The notes beneath the pieces are model-generated. The model did not search any database. It was not told where the DNA came from and saw nothing but the letters and a program-made list of their open reading frames with translations. A stretch of 64,000 bases of DNA from Bradyrhizobium sp. NP1. Its GTDB lineage: Bacteria; Pseudomonadota; Alphaproteobacteria; Rhizobiales; Xanthobacteraceae. The number at the start of each line of letters is the position of its first letter. Position 1 is the first letter of the stretch. The stretch lies in contig NZ_CP127385.1 of assembly GCF_030378205.1 (NCBI RefSeq), positions 868,001 to 932,000 on the forward strand, written 5' to 3'. The position numbers and the translations under genes were made by a program. Below, piece after piece: positions 36,951 through 45,398 of the stretch.

Positions 36951-37505
36951 ATGCGGAAGAGCCGCCTGTTCGGGGCATGTCTGGGGTTGCTGTTGTTCGT
37001 CGCTGCCGCCGTCGGCGCGCGGCCGGCGCTGGCGCAGGCCAATTTCGATCGCCCGGGCGGCGACTACCTGAACTCGCCCGTGGCGTCCGGCGATCCGGCC
37101 GACTGCGCGTTGATCTGCGAGCGTGACCGCCGCTGCCGGGCCTGGACCTTTGCCTATCCGACCGACATCGCGGTCGGCGCGGTGTGCTGGCTGAAGAGCA
37201 ACGTGCCGCCCCGCGTGCAGGACAATTGCTGCGTCTCCGGGGTGCGCGGCGCCGGCGTGGTCGAGCCGCGCAGCGTTGCGGTCGAGACCTCGATCGACCG
37301 CTTCGGCGGCGACTACAAGAATTTCGAGCTGAAGTCCGGCGAGGGCGACGAGGACTGCAAGGCGGCCTGTGTCGGCGACAACAAGTGCCGCGCCTGGACC
37401 TATGCGCGGCCCGGCTATGTCGGCAGGCAGGCGCATTGCTTCCTGAAGAAGGAGATCAAGCCGCCGCGGCGCAAAGCGGGATTCATTTCCGGCGTGGTAC
37501 GGTAG
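36951..37505 (+). CDS. Secreted PAN/apple-domain protein
   Basis: A 184-residue protein with a signal peptide (LFGACLGLLLFVAAAVGARPALA, probable cut near residue 28). The mature part holds two PAN-like repeats: FDRPGGDYLNSPVASGDPAD...CRAWTFAYP with CWLKSNVPP, and FGGDYKNFELKSGEGDEDCK...CRAWTYARP with CFLKKEIKPP. Paired cysteines suggest disulfides in the periplasm. PAN domains bind proteins or carbohydrates, and the partner is unknown. The ATG at 36951 is chosen because it begins the signal peptide. The ribosome site (GGAAGCGAAAG) is weak and distant. Confidence 0.82.
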   Translation: MRKSRLFGACLGLLLFVAAAVGARPALAQANFDRPGGDYLNSPVASGDPADCALICERDRRCRAWTFAYPTDIAVGAVCWLKSNVPPRVQDNCCVSGVRGAGVVEPRSVAVETSIDRFGGDYKNFELKSGEGDEDCKAACVGDNKCRAWTYARPGYVGRQAHCFLKKEIKPPRRKAGFISGVVR

Positions 37506-37621
37506 CGATCGCCGACCGTGCTCGGCCGGCAGGCCCGAGGGGCGTCGGCGATGGCATGTCACTTCCATTCTATCCGGCCTATGCTTGCCGAATTAGCCTG
37601 ACCGAGGCCAGATGAATCGCG

Positions 37622-38368
37622 ATGACGACGAACCTCCGATACGATTACGTTGGCGATCAAAGGTTGTCCGAGGGTGCCGATTGGATCGGCACGTTTCGCG
37701 GCCTGCGAACGCATTTCCACGAAGAGATCCAGGTCTCGGTCTCTATCTTCGGGCTTCGCCGCTACATGCTGGGAAACAGCCTGGTTGGCCTGGAGCCGGG
37801 GGATGTCCTGATCGTCCCCGCGCAAGTGGTCCATAGTGCGCTTCCCACGTCATATCGCGACACGCGATCGACCGAGTTCTTCCTGATCGCATCGAAACTG
37901 CCCGATGCCGCGCGTTCGCTGATCGTCGGTTCAAACTATCTGGTACTGTCGGCGCCCTGGGCCTTGCAGCTGGCGCGAGACGATCTGCCCGGCGCCATCG
38001 CGAGCGCGGTGTCGGCGCTCGGGGGCGATTCCCAGGCCATCCTGCGACGAGAGGCCGCGAGGCCCGCCGAATCCCTCGACCTTCGTCTGGTTGACGAATC
38101 CCAGAGCGTGGCGTCCCGGGCGATGGAGCTCGGACTGTCACGAGAGGGCTACATCCGCAGATTTGTCCGGCGCTTCGGCATGCCGCCTCACGCCCATCGG
38201 CTGGCCGGCAGGCTGAACGAAGGACGGGAACTGCTTCGCCGCGGCCTGTCGATTGCGGACGTTGCGCACGCCACCGGCTTCAGCGACCAAAGCCATTTCG
38301 GCCGGCATTTTCTTCAATCGTTCGGCGCGACGCCTGGACAATTCAAGTCGGCACACGTGACGCGCTAA
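37622..38368 (+). CDS. AraC family transcriptional regulator
   Basis: A 248-residue regulator. Residues 1-110 look like a cupin-type sensing domain (HFHEEIQVSVSIFGLRRYML, then GDVLIVPAQVVHS). The C-terminal AraC DNA-binding domain has two helix-turn-helix units, with SVASRAMELGLSREGYIRRF and SIADVAHATGFSDQSHFGRH, ending GATPGQFK. The cupin part suggests a small-molecule effector. The TAA stop overlaps the start of a dispersed repeat at 38365. The TSUP transporter downstream is a possible target, but the intervening repeat makes a shared transcript uncertain. Confidence 0.92.
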   Translation: MTTNLRYDYVGDQRLSEGADWIGTFRGLRTHFHEEIQVSVSIFGLRRYMLGNSLVGLEPGDVLIVPAQVVHSALPTSYRDTRSTEFFLIASKLPDAARSLIVGSNYLVLSAPWALQLARDDLPGAIASAVSALGGDSQAILRREAARPAESLDLRLVDESQSVASRAMELGLSREGYIRRFVRRFGMPPHAHRLAGRLNEGRELLRRGLSIADVAHATGFSDQSHFGRHFLQSFGATPGQFKSAHVTR

Positions 38369-38462
38369 AGCGTTTTTGAGCGAAAGCCTGCCCCGGACTT
38401 GATCCGGGGTGGGCGCCGGTTCGCGTGAAGAGAGCGCGTCGGTTCTGATTCAATCAGAACCG
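38365..38462. repeat. TAGAGCGTTTTC dispersed repeat, reverse-oriented copy
   Basis: It begins CTAAAGCGTTTTTGAGCGAA and continues through GCCGGTTCGCGTGAAGAG and GGTTCTGATTCAATCAGAAC. This is the reverse complement layout of the element at 23236. A CCCCGGACTTGATCCGGGG hairpin is inserted in it. The first bases supply the TAA stop codon of the AraC gene. Confidence 0.75.
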
Positions 38463-38536
38463 CCACACCAGGCCGATCACCTTCATTCTATCCGGCATTT
38501 CGATCTCCGTGCTTGAGGTGCGCGCGGAGGTGTCGC

Positions 38537-39295
38537 TTGTCGGTGCAGGAAATTCTGCTGATCGCGGCGTCGGGTTTCGCGGCGGGTCTCTTGAACGCCG
38601 TCGCCGGCGGCGGGACCGTTTTCACCTACTCGGCCCTGCTGGCAGCGGGGATTTCGCCGGTGCAGTCGAACGCGACCAGCGCGGTCGCGGTGTTCCTGGG
38701 GTCCGTTGCGTCCGTTATCGCCGACCGGCGGCATTTTGCGCTCGCATCAGGCCGCCTGGCTTTGCTCGCAGGTTTTTCCGTCCTTGGCGGCGGCGTGGGC
38801 GCCGGCCTCATGCTGTGGTCCGGCGATCGAATCTTCGCATGCGTCGTGCCGTGGCTTGTCCTGCTGGCGACCCTGGTCTTTGCGGTCTCTGCCAGGTTGA
38901 GATTGCTGGTTGGCGCGGTGAGCGGGCGGAAAGGGGGGCCCTGGACGTCGACGGTGGTTCAGGGCGTTGTCTCGGTCTACGGAGGATATTTCAGCGCGGG
39001 CGTGGGCGTCATGATGCTGGCCTCGCTTTCGCTGACCGAGGGAGGCGCGCATTCGCAGGTGAATGCGGCGAAGAACTTTCTCTCCATTGTCCTGCAATCG
39101 GCCGCGGTCGTCGTGTTCATGGCGTCCGGGGTCGTGAGAATGGAGCCGCTTGCGATCGCCGCCGCAGCCTGCGTGGTGGGCGGTTGGCTGGGTGTTCTGG
39201 TGGCCAGATCGATCCCGGAGTTGATCGTCCGGAGCATCGTGATCGGCTCCGGGTTCGTTCTGGCGGCCTGGCTGTTCCTGGGTCAGGGACGTTAG
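38537..39295 (+). CDS. TSUP family transporter
   Basis: A 252-residue inner-membrane protein with about eight hydrophobic segments. AGLLNAVAGGGTVFTYSALL near residue 16 and GGYFSAGVGVMMLASLSLTE near 155 are the two family repeats. QSNATSAVAVFLGSVASV is also typical. Relatives export sulfite or organosulfur compounds or act in anion transport. The TTG at 38537 follows GGAGG at six bases and is preferred to the TTG at 38513. It is distinct from the TauE-like protein at 21178, being shorter and of the other subgroup. Its TAG stop lies at the edge of a truncated dispersed repeat. Confidence 0.88.
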   Translation: MSVQEILLIAASGFAAGLLNAVAGGGTVFTYSALLAAGISPVQSNATSAVAVFLGSVASVIADRRHFALASGRLALLAGFSVLGGGVGAGLMLWSGDRIFACVVPWLVLLATLVFAVSARLRLLVGAVSGRKGGPWTSTVVQGVVSVYGGYFSAGVGVMMLASLSLTEGGAHSQVNAAKNFLSIVLQSAAVVVFMASGVVRMEPLAIAAAACVVGGWLGVLVARSIPELIVRSIVIGSGFVLAAWLFLGQGR

Positions 39296-39317
39296 AGCGT
39301 TTTCGAGCGAGGCGCGG
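39293..39317. repeat. Truncated copy of the TAGAGCGTTTTC repeat
   Basis: TAGAGCGTTTTCGAGCGAGG matches the start of the element at 38365 and the reverse complement of the end of the one at 23236. It then loses similarity. Its first three bases are the stop codon of the TSUP gene. Confidence 0.6.
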
Positions 39318-39342
39318 TCGGCCCGGCGAGAAGTTCGAAGAC

Positions 39343-40242
39343 CTACGTCCCTTCCTTTTCGAAATCGCTGATCTGGGCGGCCAGCGTCGCCACGATCTCG
39401 GCAAGCGGTTGCGTGCCGTTGATCAACGTGGTGGCGCTGAAGGACACGCGCGGCATTGGCGGGCTGGTTTGGACGATTTTCAGGGCGCCGTCTTCAATCT
39501 CTTTTTTGTAGCAGCGTGTGGGAAGGAGCGTAATGCCCATTCCGGCGACCGCGAGCGATGCCGCCACGCTCAAGCTCTTGCATGTGTCGAATCGCTTGAA
39601 AACGACCTCTTCGGACTGAAACCATTCATCGATCGACCGATGATGGAAGGACTCCTGCGACAGCGTGATGATTGGCCACGCCACGATTTCCTTTGGTGAA
39701 ATCGGGCCATTCGGCAAAGGCAGCGACGGGCTCGCCATCCAATAGAAATCCAGACATCCAAGGTCCCTTGACCTGAACAGGCTTTCACTGGGGCGACCGG
39801 GAGCAAGAACCAGGTCGAGCGAGCCGATCTTCAACTGCTCGATCAAGGTATGGGTCAGCCCCTCATCCATCTCTATGCTGACCTTGGGATAGATTTCCCG
39901 CATCGTTTTGATCAGCCGTGGCAGCCACGTTACCGAAATGACTTCGGCTACGCCGACGCGCAGCTCTCCCGAAATATTTTCCGGAGCGACGACAACGGAG
40001 CGGATCTCCATTTCAATCTGGATCATTTTTTCCGCCAGCGGCAGCAGGGCGCGCCCTTTGGCGGTCAAGCGGAGACTGCGCTGGCTGCGTTCTCTCTCGA
40101 ACAACGAAACGCCGAGAAATCGCTCGAGCTCCTGGATACGCATCGATACGGTCGATTGTGTCGACCGCAGGCGATCGGAGGCCGCCACGAAGCTTCCGAG
40201 CTTTGCACTCCAGAAGAATGTCTCGAGCTGCCTTAGGTTCAA
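39343..40242 (-). CDS. LysR family regulator of the Rieske/CoA-transferase locus
   Basis: A 299-residue regulator with a standard N-terminal helix-turn-helix (MNLRQLETFFWSAKLGSFVA, then RLRSTQSTVSMRIQELERFL and LTAKGRALLPLAEKM) and a two-lobed effector domain. It is divergent from the reductase gene of the catabolic cluster, with 82 bases between the starts and an LTTR-like site in the gap, so it very likely activates that cluster in response to its substrate or an intermediate. Its DNA is less GC-rich than the core genes nearby. Confidence 0.93.
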   Translation of the reverse strand: MNLRQLETFFWSAKLGSFVAASDRLRSTQSTVSMRIQELERFLGVSLFERERSQRSLRLTAKGRALLPLAEKMIQIEMEIRSVVVAPENISGELRVGVAEVISVTWLPRLIKTMREIYPKVSIEMDEGLTHTLIEQLKIGSLDLVLAPGRPSESLFRSRDLGCLDFYWMASPSLPLPNGPISPKEIVAWPIITLSQESFHHRSIDEWFQSEEVVFKRFDTCKSLSVAASLAVAGMGITLLPTRCYKKEIEDGALKIVQTSPPMPRVSFSATTLINGTQPLAEIVATLAAQISDFEKEGT

Positions 40243-40273
40243 TTTGCTTCTTCAAGAAAGCTGGAGCGAGCGT

Positions 40274-40292
40274 ACCAATATTATTCGTTTGG
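40274..40292. promoter_or_regulatory. Candidate LysR binding site
   Basis: ACCAATATTATTCGTTTGG has CCAA and TTTGG half-sites around an AT-rich centre, in the divergent interval between LysR and the reductase. The size and place fit an LTTR recognition box. Only symmetry and position support it. Confidence 0.45.
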
Positions 40293-40324
40293 ACTGAAGG
40301 GGTCCAGACCATATCGTTTTGCGC

Positions 40325-41326
40325 ATGATGAATGCGCCAGTAAGCATCAATCCTTCCGCGGGACATCAACCCACACGCACGAAATATCTTGTGCGGGTTC
40401 AGGCGATGAAGGACGAAGCTGCCGGCATTCGCTGTTTCGATCTTGTCTCGCCGAATGGCGAAACGCTTCCGCCGTTTACCGCAGGTGCACACATCGATGT
40501 CCACCTCTCGGATAGCCTGGTGCGTCAATACTCGCTGTCCAATTCGCCGGGCGAGCGGGAAAGGTATCGAATTGCGGTCCTGCTTGAAGCGGACGGCCGC
40601 GGCGGCTCGCTTGCAATGCACAAAATCCGCGAGGGAGACCTGATCGAGATTTCAGGGCCCCGCAATCATTTTGCGCTCGCGGGTCCGGAGACCAGCCTTC
40701 ATCTGCTGCTGGCCGGAGGAATTGGCGTCACGCCGATGATGTCGATGATCCCCGAGCTGGAGGCGCGCGGCGCGAACTACGTCCTTCACTACTGCACGCG
40801 AACGCCGGAAAAAACGGCGTTTCTCGGCGAACTTGCATCACGCATCGCGGCGAAAACCGTTCACGTCCATCACGACAATGGCGATCCCTCACAGGGATTG
40901 GACATCAAGGGCCTGGTCAGCAGCTATGTGCCGGGGATGCATCTCTATTTCTGCGGCCCGCCCGGATTTATGGCTGAAATCAAGAAGCACGTCGGCGCAT
41001 GGCCTCCGCACGCCGTTCATTTCGAGCATTTTTCGGCTCCCGACGCCGACGATGATCGCGAGAACTTTCCATTCAAGGTCGTCGTCCGCAAGACCGGCCA
41101 GGTCTTCGATGTTTCAGCGACCGAGTCGATCGTCGATGTGCTGCGCGCGCACGGCTACAGAATCGAGACCGACTGTCGCGAAGGGTTCTGCGGGACTTGC
41201 ATTACACGATACGTCGAGGGGTCGCCCGAGCATCGCGATTGCGTGCTCAGCGAGTCGGAACGCCAGAAATACCTGATGATCTGTTGCGCGCGTGCCAGGA
41301 GCCCGTCGCTCACGCTCGAACTTTAG
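40325..41326 (+). CDS. PDR/VanB-type oxygenase reductase (FMN, NAD, 2Fe-2S)
   Basis: A 333-residue electron-transfer protein that takes electrons from NAD(P)H through FMN and a plant-type ferredoxin domain to an oxygenase. The flavin domain has GAHIDVHL and RQYSLSN, and the NAD domain LAGGIGVTPMMSMI and YFCGPPGFM. The C-terminal ferredoxin has CREGFCGTCITRYVEG and a later cysteine, CVLSESER, as cluster ligands. The order matches phthalate dioxygenase reductase and VanB. The start is one of two ATGs at 40325/40328, and a TTG at 40319 is possible. The Rieske oxygenase 31 bases downstream is its obvious partner. Confidence 0.93.
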   Translation: MMNAPVSINPSAGHQPTRTKYLVRVQAMKDEAAGIRCFDLVSPNGETLPPFTAGAHIDVHLSDSLVRQYSLSNSPGERERYRIAVLLEADGRGGSLAMHKIREGDLIEISGPRNHFALAGPETSLHLLLAGGIGVTPMMSMIPELEARGANYVLHYCTRTPEKTAFLGELASRIAAKTVHVHHDNGDPSQGLDIKGLVSSYVPGMHLYFCGPPGFMAEIKKHVGAWPPHAVHFEHFSAPDADDDRENFPFKVVVRKTGQVFDVSATESIVDVLRAHGYRIETDCREGFCGTCITRYVEGSPEHRDCVLSESERQKYLMICCARARSPSLTLEL

Positions 41327-41357
41327 GAACACATTTTCGTACAACCGGAGAAATGCA

Positions 41358-42515
41358 ATGAACGCAATGAGCACCAGCAACAACCAGGCGCTCGCGACCT
41401 ATGCCTGCGTCGAGAATTGTTGGTACGTGATCGGCGCGGCCGCGGATTTCCCCGTGGAGAAACTCGCGGGGCACGTCGTCGCAAAGAAGCCGATCGTGAC
41501 CTGGCGGACCAAGCACGGCCAGGTCGTCGCCTATGACGACAGATGCGCGCACAAGCGATTTCCGCTGTCGAAGGGCCGCTTGATGTCGGATGGCACGCTC
41601 GAGTGCGCCTATCATGGTCTGCGATACGACATGACGGGCAAGTGCGTGATGATCCCGTCGCACCCGACGGGTCCGATCTCTCCGCAAGCGGTGGTTCGTC
41701 CGTATCCGATAGTCGAACAGGACGGATTGGTCTGGCTGTGGCCCGGCGATCCCGCGCTTTCCGCCACGCGCAAGCCGCCGCGGCTGCCCGAGATAGGATC
41801 CGACGACTGGAAAACCGAAATCATCGGTCCGATGAAGATTCCGGCCAACTACCTTCTGTTGATCGAGAACCTTCTGGACATCACCCATTTCTATCCCCTG
41901 CACGATGGAAACATCGGAGACATCGAGAACAGCCGAATTCCCGTCGATCTCGAAGAGGGCGAGGAAGACGGAAATCGCTACGCGATGACCGTCCGCAAGG
42001 TGACCAACTACAAGCAACCGCCCTATCTGGTGGACTGGTTTCACTACGATGTCGTCGACAGGCATCACACCCATTGCATGATGAGTCCCGGCATCACGCG
42101 CGTCGTCATGCGCAACGCGCCCGTTGGGCAGCTCGCTGCCAGAGCCGAGCCGGGGGAATTTCCGGGGTCGATGGCGCTGAACGGTCAGGAGCGCGGCTAC
42201 GTGCTGGTCCACGCGCACACGCCGGTCGATGAGAACAATCATCTGTGGTGGGCGCTCATCAATGTGCCCGCGCACCACATGTCCAAGGAAGACCCGGGCA
42301 AGCAGACCGCGACCCGAATTGCGGAGATGTTTCCGAACGTCGTGGAGGAGGACAAGTTCGCCCTGATCGAGCAGCAGCGGATGTTTGCGTATCCTGAAGA
42401 CGGATATCAGGAGGTGTTCTTGAAGCCGGACCTCGCGATCCGGCGCGCCCGAGTCATCTTTCAGGATTTGATGCGCGAGCAGGAAGGCGGGATTCACAGC
42501 GTGGCGGCGGAGTAG
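41358..42515 (+). CDS. Rieske non-heme iron oxygenase (VanA-like)
   Basis: A 385-residue oxygenase. The Rieske cluster is in CAHKRFPLSKGRL followed by CAYHGLRYD (about residues 62-86), with two Cys and two His ligands. The mononuclear iron site has NLLDITHFYPLHDG (two histidines) and a C-terminal EEDKFALIEQQ segment like that of VanA. VanA-type enzymes often O-demethylate or hydroxylate aromatic acids, and the substrate here is unknown. A CCGGAG site precedes the ATG at 41358. It is followed after three bases by the CoA-transferase, so they form one transcript with the reductase. Longer than typical VanA by about 35 residues. Confidence 0.93.
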   Translation: MNAMSTSNNQALATYACVENCWYVIGAAADFPVEKLAGHVVAKKPIVTWRTKHGQVVAYDDRCAHKRFPLSKGRLMSDGTLECAYHGLRYDMTGKCVMIPSHPTGPISPQAVVRPYPIVEQDGLVWLWPGDPALSATRKPPRLPEIGSDDWKTEIIGPMKIPANYLLLIENLLDITHFYPLHDGNIGDIENSRIPVDLEEGEEDGNRYAMTVRKVTNYKQPPYLVDWFHYDVVDRHHTHCMMSPGITRVVMRNAPVGQLAARAEPGEFPGSMALNGQERGYVLVHAHTPVDENNHLWWALINVPAHHMSKEDPGKQTATRIAEMFPNVVEEDKFALIEQQRMFAYPEDGYQEVFLKPDLAIRRARVIFQDLMREQEGGIHSVAAE

Positions 42516-42518
42516 ACG

Positions 42519-43739
42519 GTGGTGGGCGCCGACGCTTCAGAAGACAAACGCGACGGGCCGCTTGCCGGCCTGCGCGTCCTCGAGATCTGCCAGATCGCTG
42601 CGGGTCCTTTCGCCGGCTCGTTGCTGGCGGATCTCGGCGCAGACGTCGTGAAGATCGAAAACCCGGACGGCGGCGACAATATGCGGGGGTGGCCGCCGCT
42701 GACCGCGGGCGAAGGGGGCGAGATCTACAGCGAGAATTTCGCTTCGGTCAATCGAAACAAACGGTCGGTTTGCGCCGATTTGAAGGATGCGGAAGGTATC
42801 GCGCTGGTCAGGAAACTGGCCGGAAGATGCGACGTCCTGATCGAGAATTTTCGACCAGGCGTGCTTGCCCGGCTGGGGCTCGGTCCTGACGACGTCAGGA
42901 CCGAAAATCCGAAACTCATCTACTGCTCGATTTCCGGCTATGGCCAGGAGGGGCCGTACTCCAGGAAGGGCGCCTTCGACGTGGCCGTTCAGGGCATGAG
43001 CGGCTTGATGAGCGTGACCGGAATAGAGGGCGAACCGCCCGTCAAATGCGGGGTCCCCGTCGGCGATTTTTGCGCGGGATTGTATGCCTCTTACGCCATT
43101 CTCGCGGCTGTCGTGAAGGCGCGAGATACGGGCGCCGGCAGCTATATCGACTGTTCGATGCTCGGTGCTCTGCTCGGCGTATCCGCGTTGCAGACCAGTG
43201 AATATTTCGGAACCGGATCGCCGGGCAAGCGATTGGGATCTGCCCATCCCCGCAATGCGCCATATCAGGCGTTCCAGGCCAGCGACACCCACTTCATCGT
43301 GGCCGCAGGCAACGACGTGTTGTGGCGGGAAGTCTGCCTGGCGGTCGGGAAGTCGGACCTCGCGGAAGACGAACGATTCAGGAGTCAGCCGGATCGCGCC
43401 CGCAGGCAGATTGAGCTCGCCGAGATTCTGCAGCGAGAGTTCAGGAAGAAGACTGCGGCCGAATGGCTGGACGAGATGGACAGGAGGGGCGTGCCATGTG
43501 CTCCGATCAACTCGTTCCAGGACATCCTTTCCGATCCACATGTCCTGACGATGGACCTGGTCAAGCCGCTGATGCTTCCGAACGGCGCGAGGACGCGAAC
43601 GGTCGGCTTCCCGCTCAAGATCAGCGACTATTCCTTTTCCGTCTACCGATCCCCTCCGTTGCTCGGCGAACACACGGATGAAGTCGTGGCCGAATGGCTG
43701 GAGACGGATTCGACGCCAATCAAAAAGACATCTGCATGA
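42519..43739 (+). CDS. Class III CoA-transferase (CaiB/BaiF family)
   Basis: A 406-residue enzyme that moves CoA between acyl groups through a covalent aspartyl-CoA intermediate. The catalytic Asp is in GAFDVAVQGMSGLMS at about residue 152. LRVLEICQIAAGPFAGSLLA, LGADVVKIENPDGGD, NRNKRSV and NFRPGV are family hallmarks, and GVPCAPINSFQDILSDPH closes the protein. GTG start with GGAG six bases upstream, three bases after the Rieske stop. The gene order implies that the oxygenase product, or the imported acid itself, is converted to a CoA thioester for later breakdown. Confidence 0.94.
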   Translation: MVGADASEDKRDGPLAGLRVLEICQIAAGPFAGSLLADLGADVVKIENPDGGDNMRGWPPLTAGEGGEIYSENFASVNRNKRSVCADLKDAEGIALVRKLAGRCDVLIENFRPGVLARLGLGPDDVRTENPKLIYCSISGYGQEGPYSRKGAFDVAVQGMSGLMSVTGIEGEPPVKCGVPVGDFCAGLYASYAILAAVVKARDTGAGSYIDCSMLGALLGVSALQTSEYFGTGSPGKRLGSAHPRNAPYQAFQASDTHFIVAAGNDVLWREVCLAVGKSDLAEDERFRSQPDRARRQIELAEILQREFRKKTAAEWLDEMDRRGVPCAPINSFQDILSDPHVLTMDLVKPLMLPNGARTRTVGFPLKISDYSFSVYRSPPLLGEHTDEVVAEWLETDSTPIKKTSA

Positions 43740-43908
43740 TGCGCGAACGAAGGGCCGCGTCTCGAAGGTCTCGACCTTGAAGCACTCATGAATCGCCATC
43801 GCTTTGCCGGAACGGAGGATATCAAACAGTCATTACACAAGGGCTTTCGACCGACGCCGCATCAATGCGGCCAACAAACCATACAATACAATCACAGGGA
43901 GGGACGTA
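43740..43908. other. 169-bp gap before the MHS transporter
   Basis: No strong terminator was found. AT-rich sequence (CCATACAATACAATCACAGG) immediately precedes the AGGGAGGGA ribosome site and may hold a secondary promoter. Confidence 0.35.
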
Positions 43909-45291
43909 ATGAGCGTGGCTAGGAACGAAATCGACATCGACACGCAACGACATGCGCGGCGGGCTGTAATCGCCTCGACCGTGGGTTCGATGATAGAGTG
44001 GTACGACTTCTACATCTACGGCCTCGTCGCCGCGACCGTTCTGGGGAAGCTGTTCTTTCCCCAGGCCGATCCCTATTCAGCAACTCTTCTCTCGTTGTCG
44101 ACGTTTTTCGTCGGGTTCGCCATTCGGCCGATCGGAGCTGCATTCTTCGGTCATTTCGGCGATCGCATCGGTCGCAAGGGTACGCTTGTCGCGACGCTGC
44201 TGCTGATGGGAGCGAGCACCGTTCTGGTCGGCCTGGTGCCGACATACGACAAGATCGGTATCTGGGGCGCGGTCGCGCTCACGATCCTGCGCTTGCTCCA
44301 GGGCTTCGGAGTTGGAGGTGAGTGGGGCGGCGCCGTGGCTGTCGCGACAGAATGGAAGTCTCTCGACAAGAAACGCGGATTTGCCGGCAGCTGGCCCCAG
44401 TTCGGATCGCCGCTGGGGCTTCTTTTGGCGCTGCTGGTGCTTTCCACCGTCAGTCACTGGAGCACGACCGAGTGGTTCGAGACGATAGGTTGGCGCATTC
44501 CCTTCCTTTTCAGCATCGTCCTGATCGGCGTCGGCTTCTATATCCGCGTCGGCGTTCACGAGACGCCCGCCTACAAGGACATGGAGCGCAAGAGAACGAT
44601 CGAGAAGGCGCCGGTTTCGGTCGCGATCAGGAAATACTGGCCTGAGATCCTGCTCGTCTGCGGCGTGCGCTCCGGCCAGCACGCCGCATTCTATCTGTTC
44701 TCGACTTTCGTGCTGTCGTATGGCGTCGGTACCCTGCACATCTCGCGAGACTTCCTGTTCAATGCGCTTCTGCTCGCATGCGCGGTCTCGTTGATCAGCG
44801 TGCCGACGTTCGGCTATCTTTCCGACATCATCGGCCGGCGGTCGCTCTACATCATCGGCGCGGTTACGCTGGGGATTTTCGTCTTCCCTTACTACGCGAT
44901 GTTGAACTCGGGGAATTCGGCGATCATCGTCCTGGCAATCGTGCTGTCGATCGTCGTTCACGATATCTCCTATGGTCCGCAGCCGGCCTTCATCGCCGAA
45001 GCGTTCCCACCGGAGGTGAGATACAGCGGTTCGTCTCTCGGATATCAGCTCTCATCGATTACGGCGGGAGGGCCGGCGCCGCTGATCGCGACCTATCTGT
45101 TCCACGAATACGGGACCATCCTGGCCGTGAGCGTCTATCTTGCGGTGCTCGCCTCCATCGCAGCGATCTGCGCGATCTTCCTTCCGGACAGCTATCGGCA
45201 CAACTACAACGCAGCCGTGGTTGCTTCGCAGGCAGCGGCCCCGATGGAGGTCGACGTGGCCGTCTCGCCTTCGCCAGTGCCTACGCGATAA
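43909..45291 (+). CDS. MHS-family major facilitator (aromatic/organic-acid importer)
   Basis: A 460-residue, twelve-helix symporter of the metabolite:H+ symporter group. IEWYDFYIYG (about 30), RPIGAAFFGHFGDRIGRKGT (about 74-93) and RLLQGFGVGGEWGGAV (about 130-145) are its signatures. The third C-terminal block is FIAEAFPPEVRYSGSSLGYQ. Relatives import shikimate, citrate, proline/betaine or aromatic acids. Its place after the Rieske and CoA-transferase genes makes it the likely uptake system for this pathway. AGGGAGGGA sets the ATG at 43909. The ORF extends to 43804, but the added residues have no family match. Confidence 0.93.
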   Translation: MSVARNEIDIDTQRHARRAVIASTVGSMIEWYDFYIYGLVAATVLGKLFFPQADPYSATLLSLSTFFVGFAIRPIGAAFFGHFGDRIGRKGTLVATLLLMGASTVLVGLVPTYDKIGIWGAVALTILRLLQGFGVGGEWGGAVAVATEWKSLDKKRGFAGSWPQFGSPLGLLLALLVLSTVSHWSTTEWFETIGWRIPFLFSIVLIGVGFYIRVGVHETPAYKDMERKRTIEKAPVSVAIRKYWPEILLVCGVRSGQHAAFYLFSTFVLSYGVGTLHISRDFLFNALLLACAVSLISVPTFGYLSDIIGRRSLYIIGAVTLGIFVFPYYAMLNSGNSAIIVLAIVLSIVVHDISYGPQPAFIAEAFPPEVRYSGSSLGYQLSSITAGGPAPLIATYLFHEYGTILAVSVYLAVLASIAAICAIFLPDSYRHNYNAAVVASQAAAPMEVDVAVSPSPVPTR

Positions 45292-45398
45292 GGCTCACGA
45301 GACGCCGCTCCGGGCCGGATGTGCTGTCCTCTGGAGCGGCGTCTTCGGATGCCTCGCGCCTTCGCGGGGGATCGTTAACTGCAGGACCCGGATCTTGG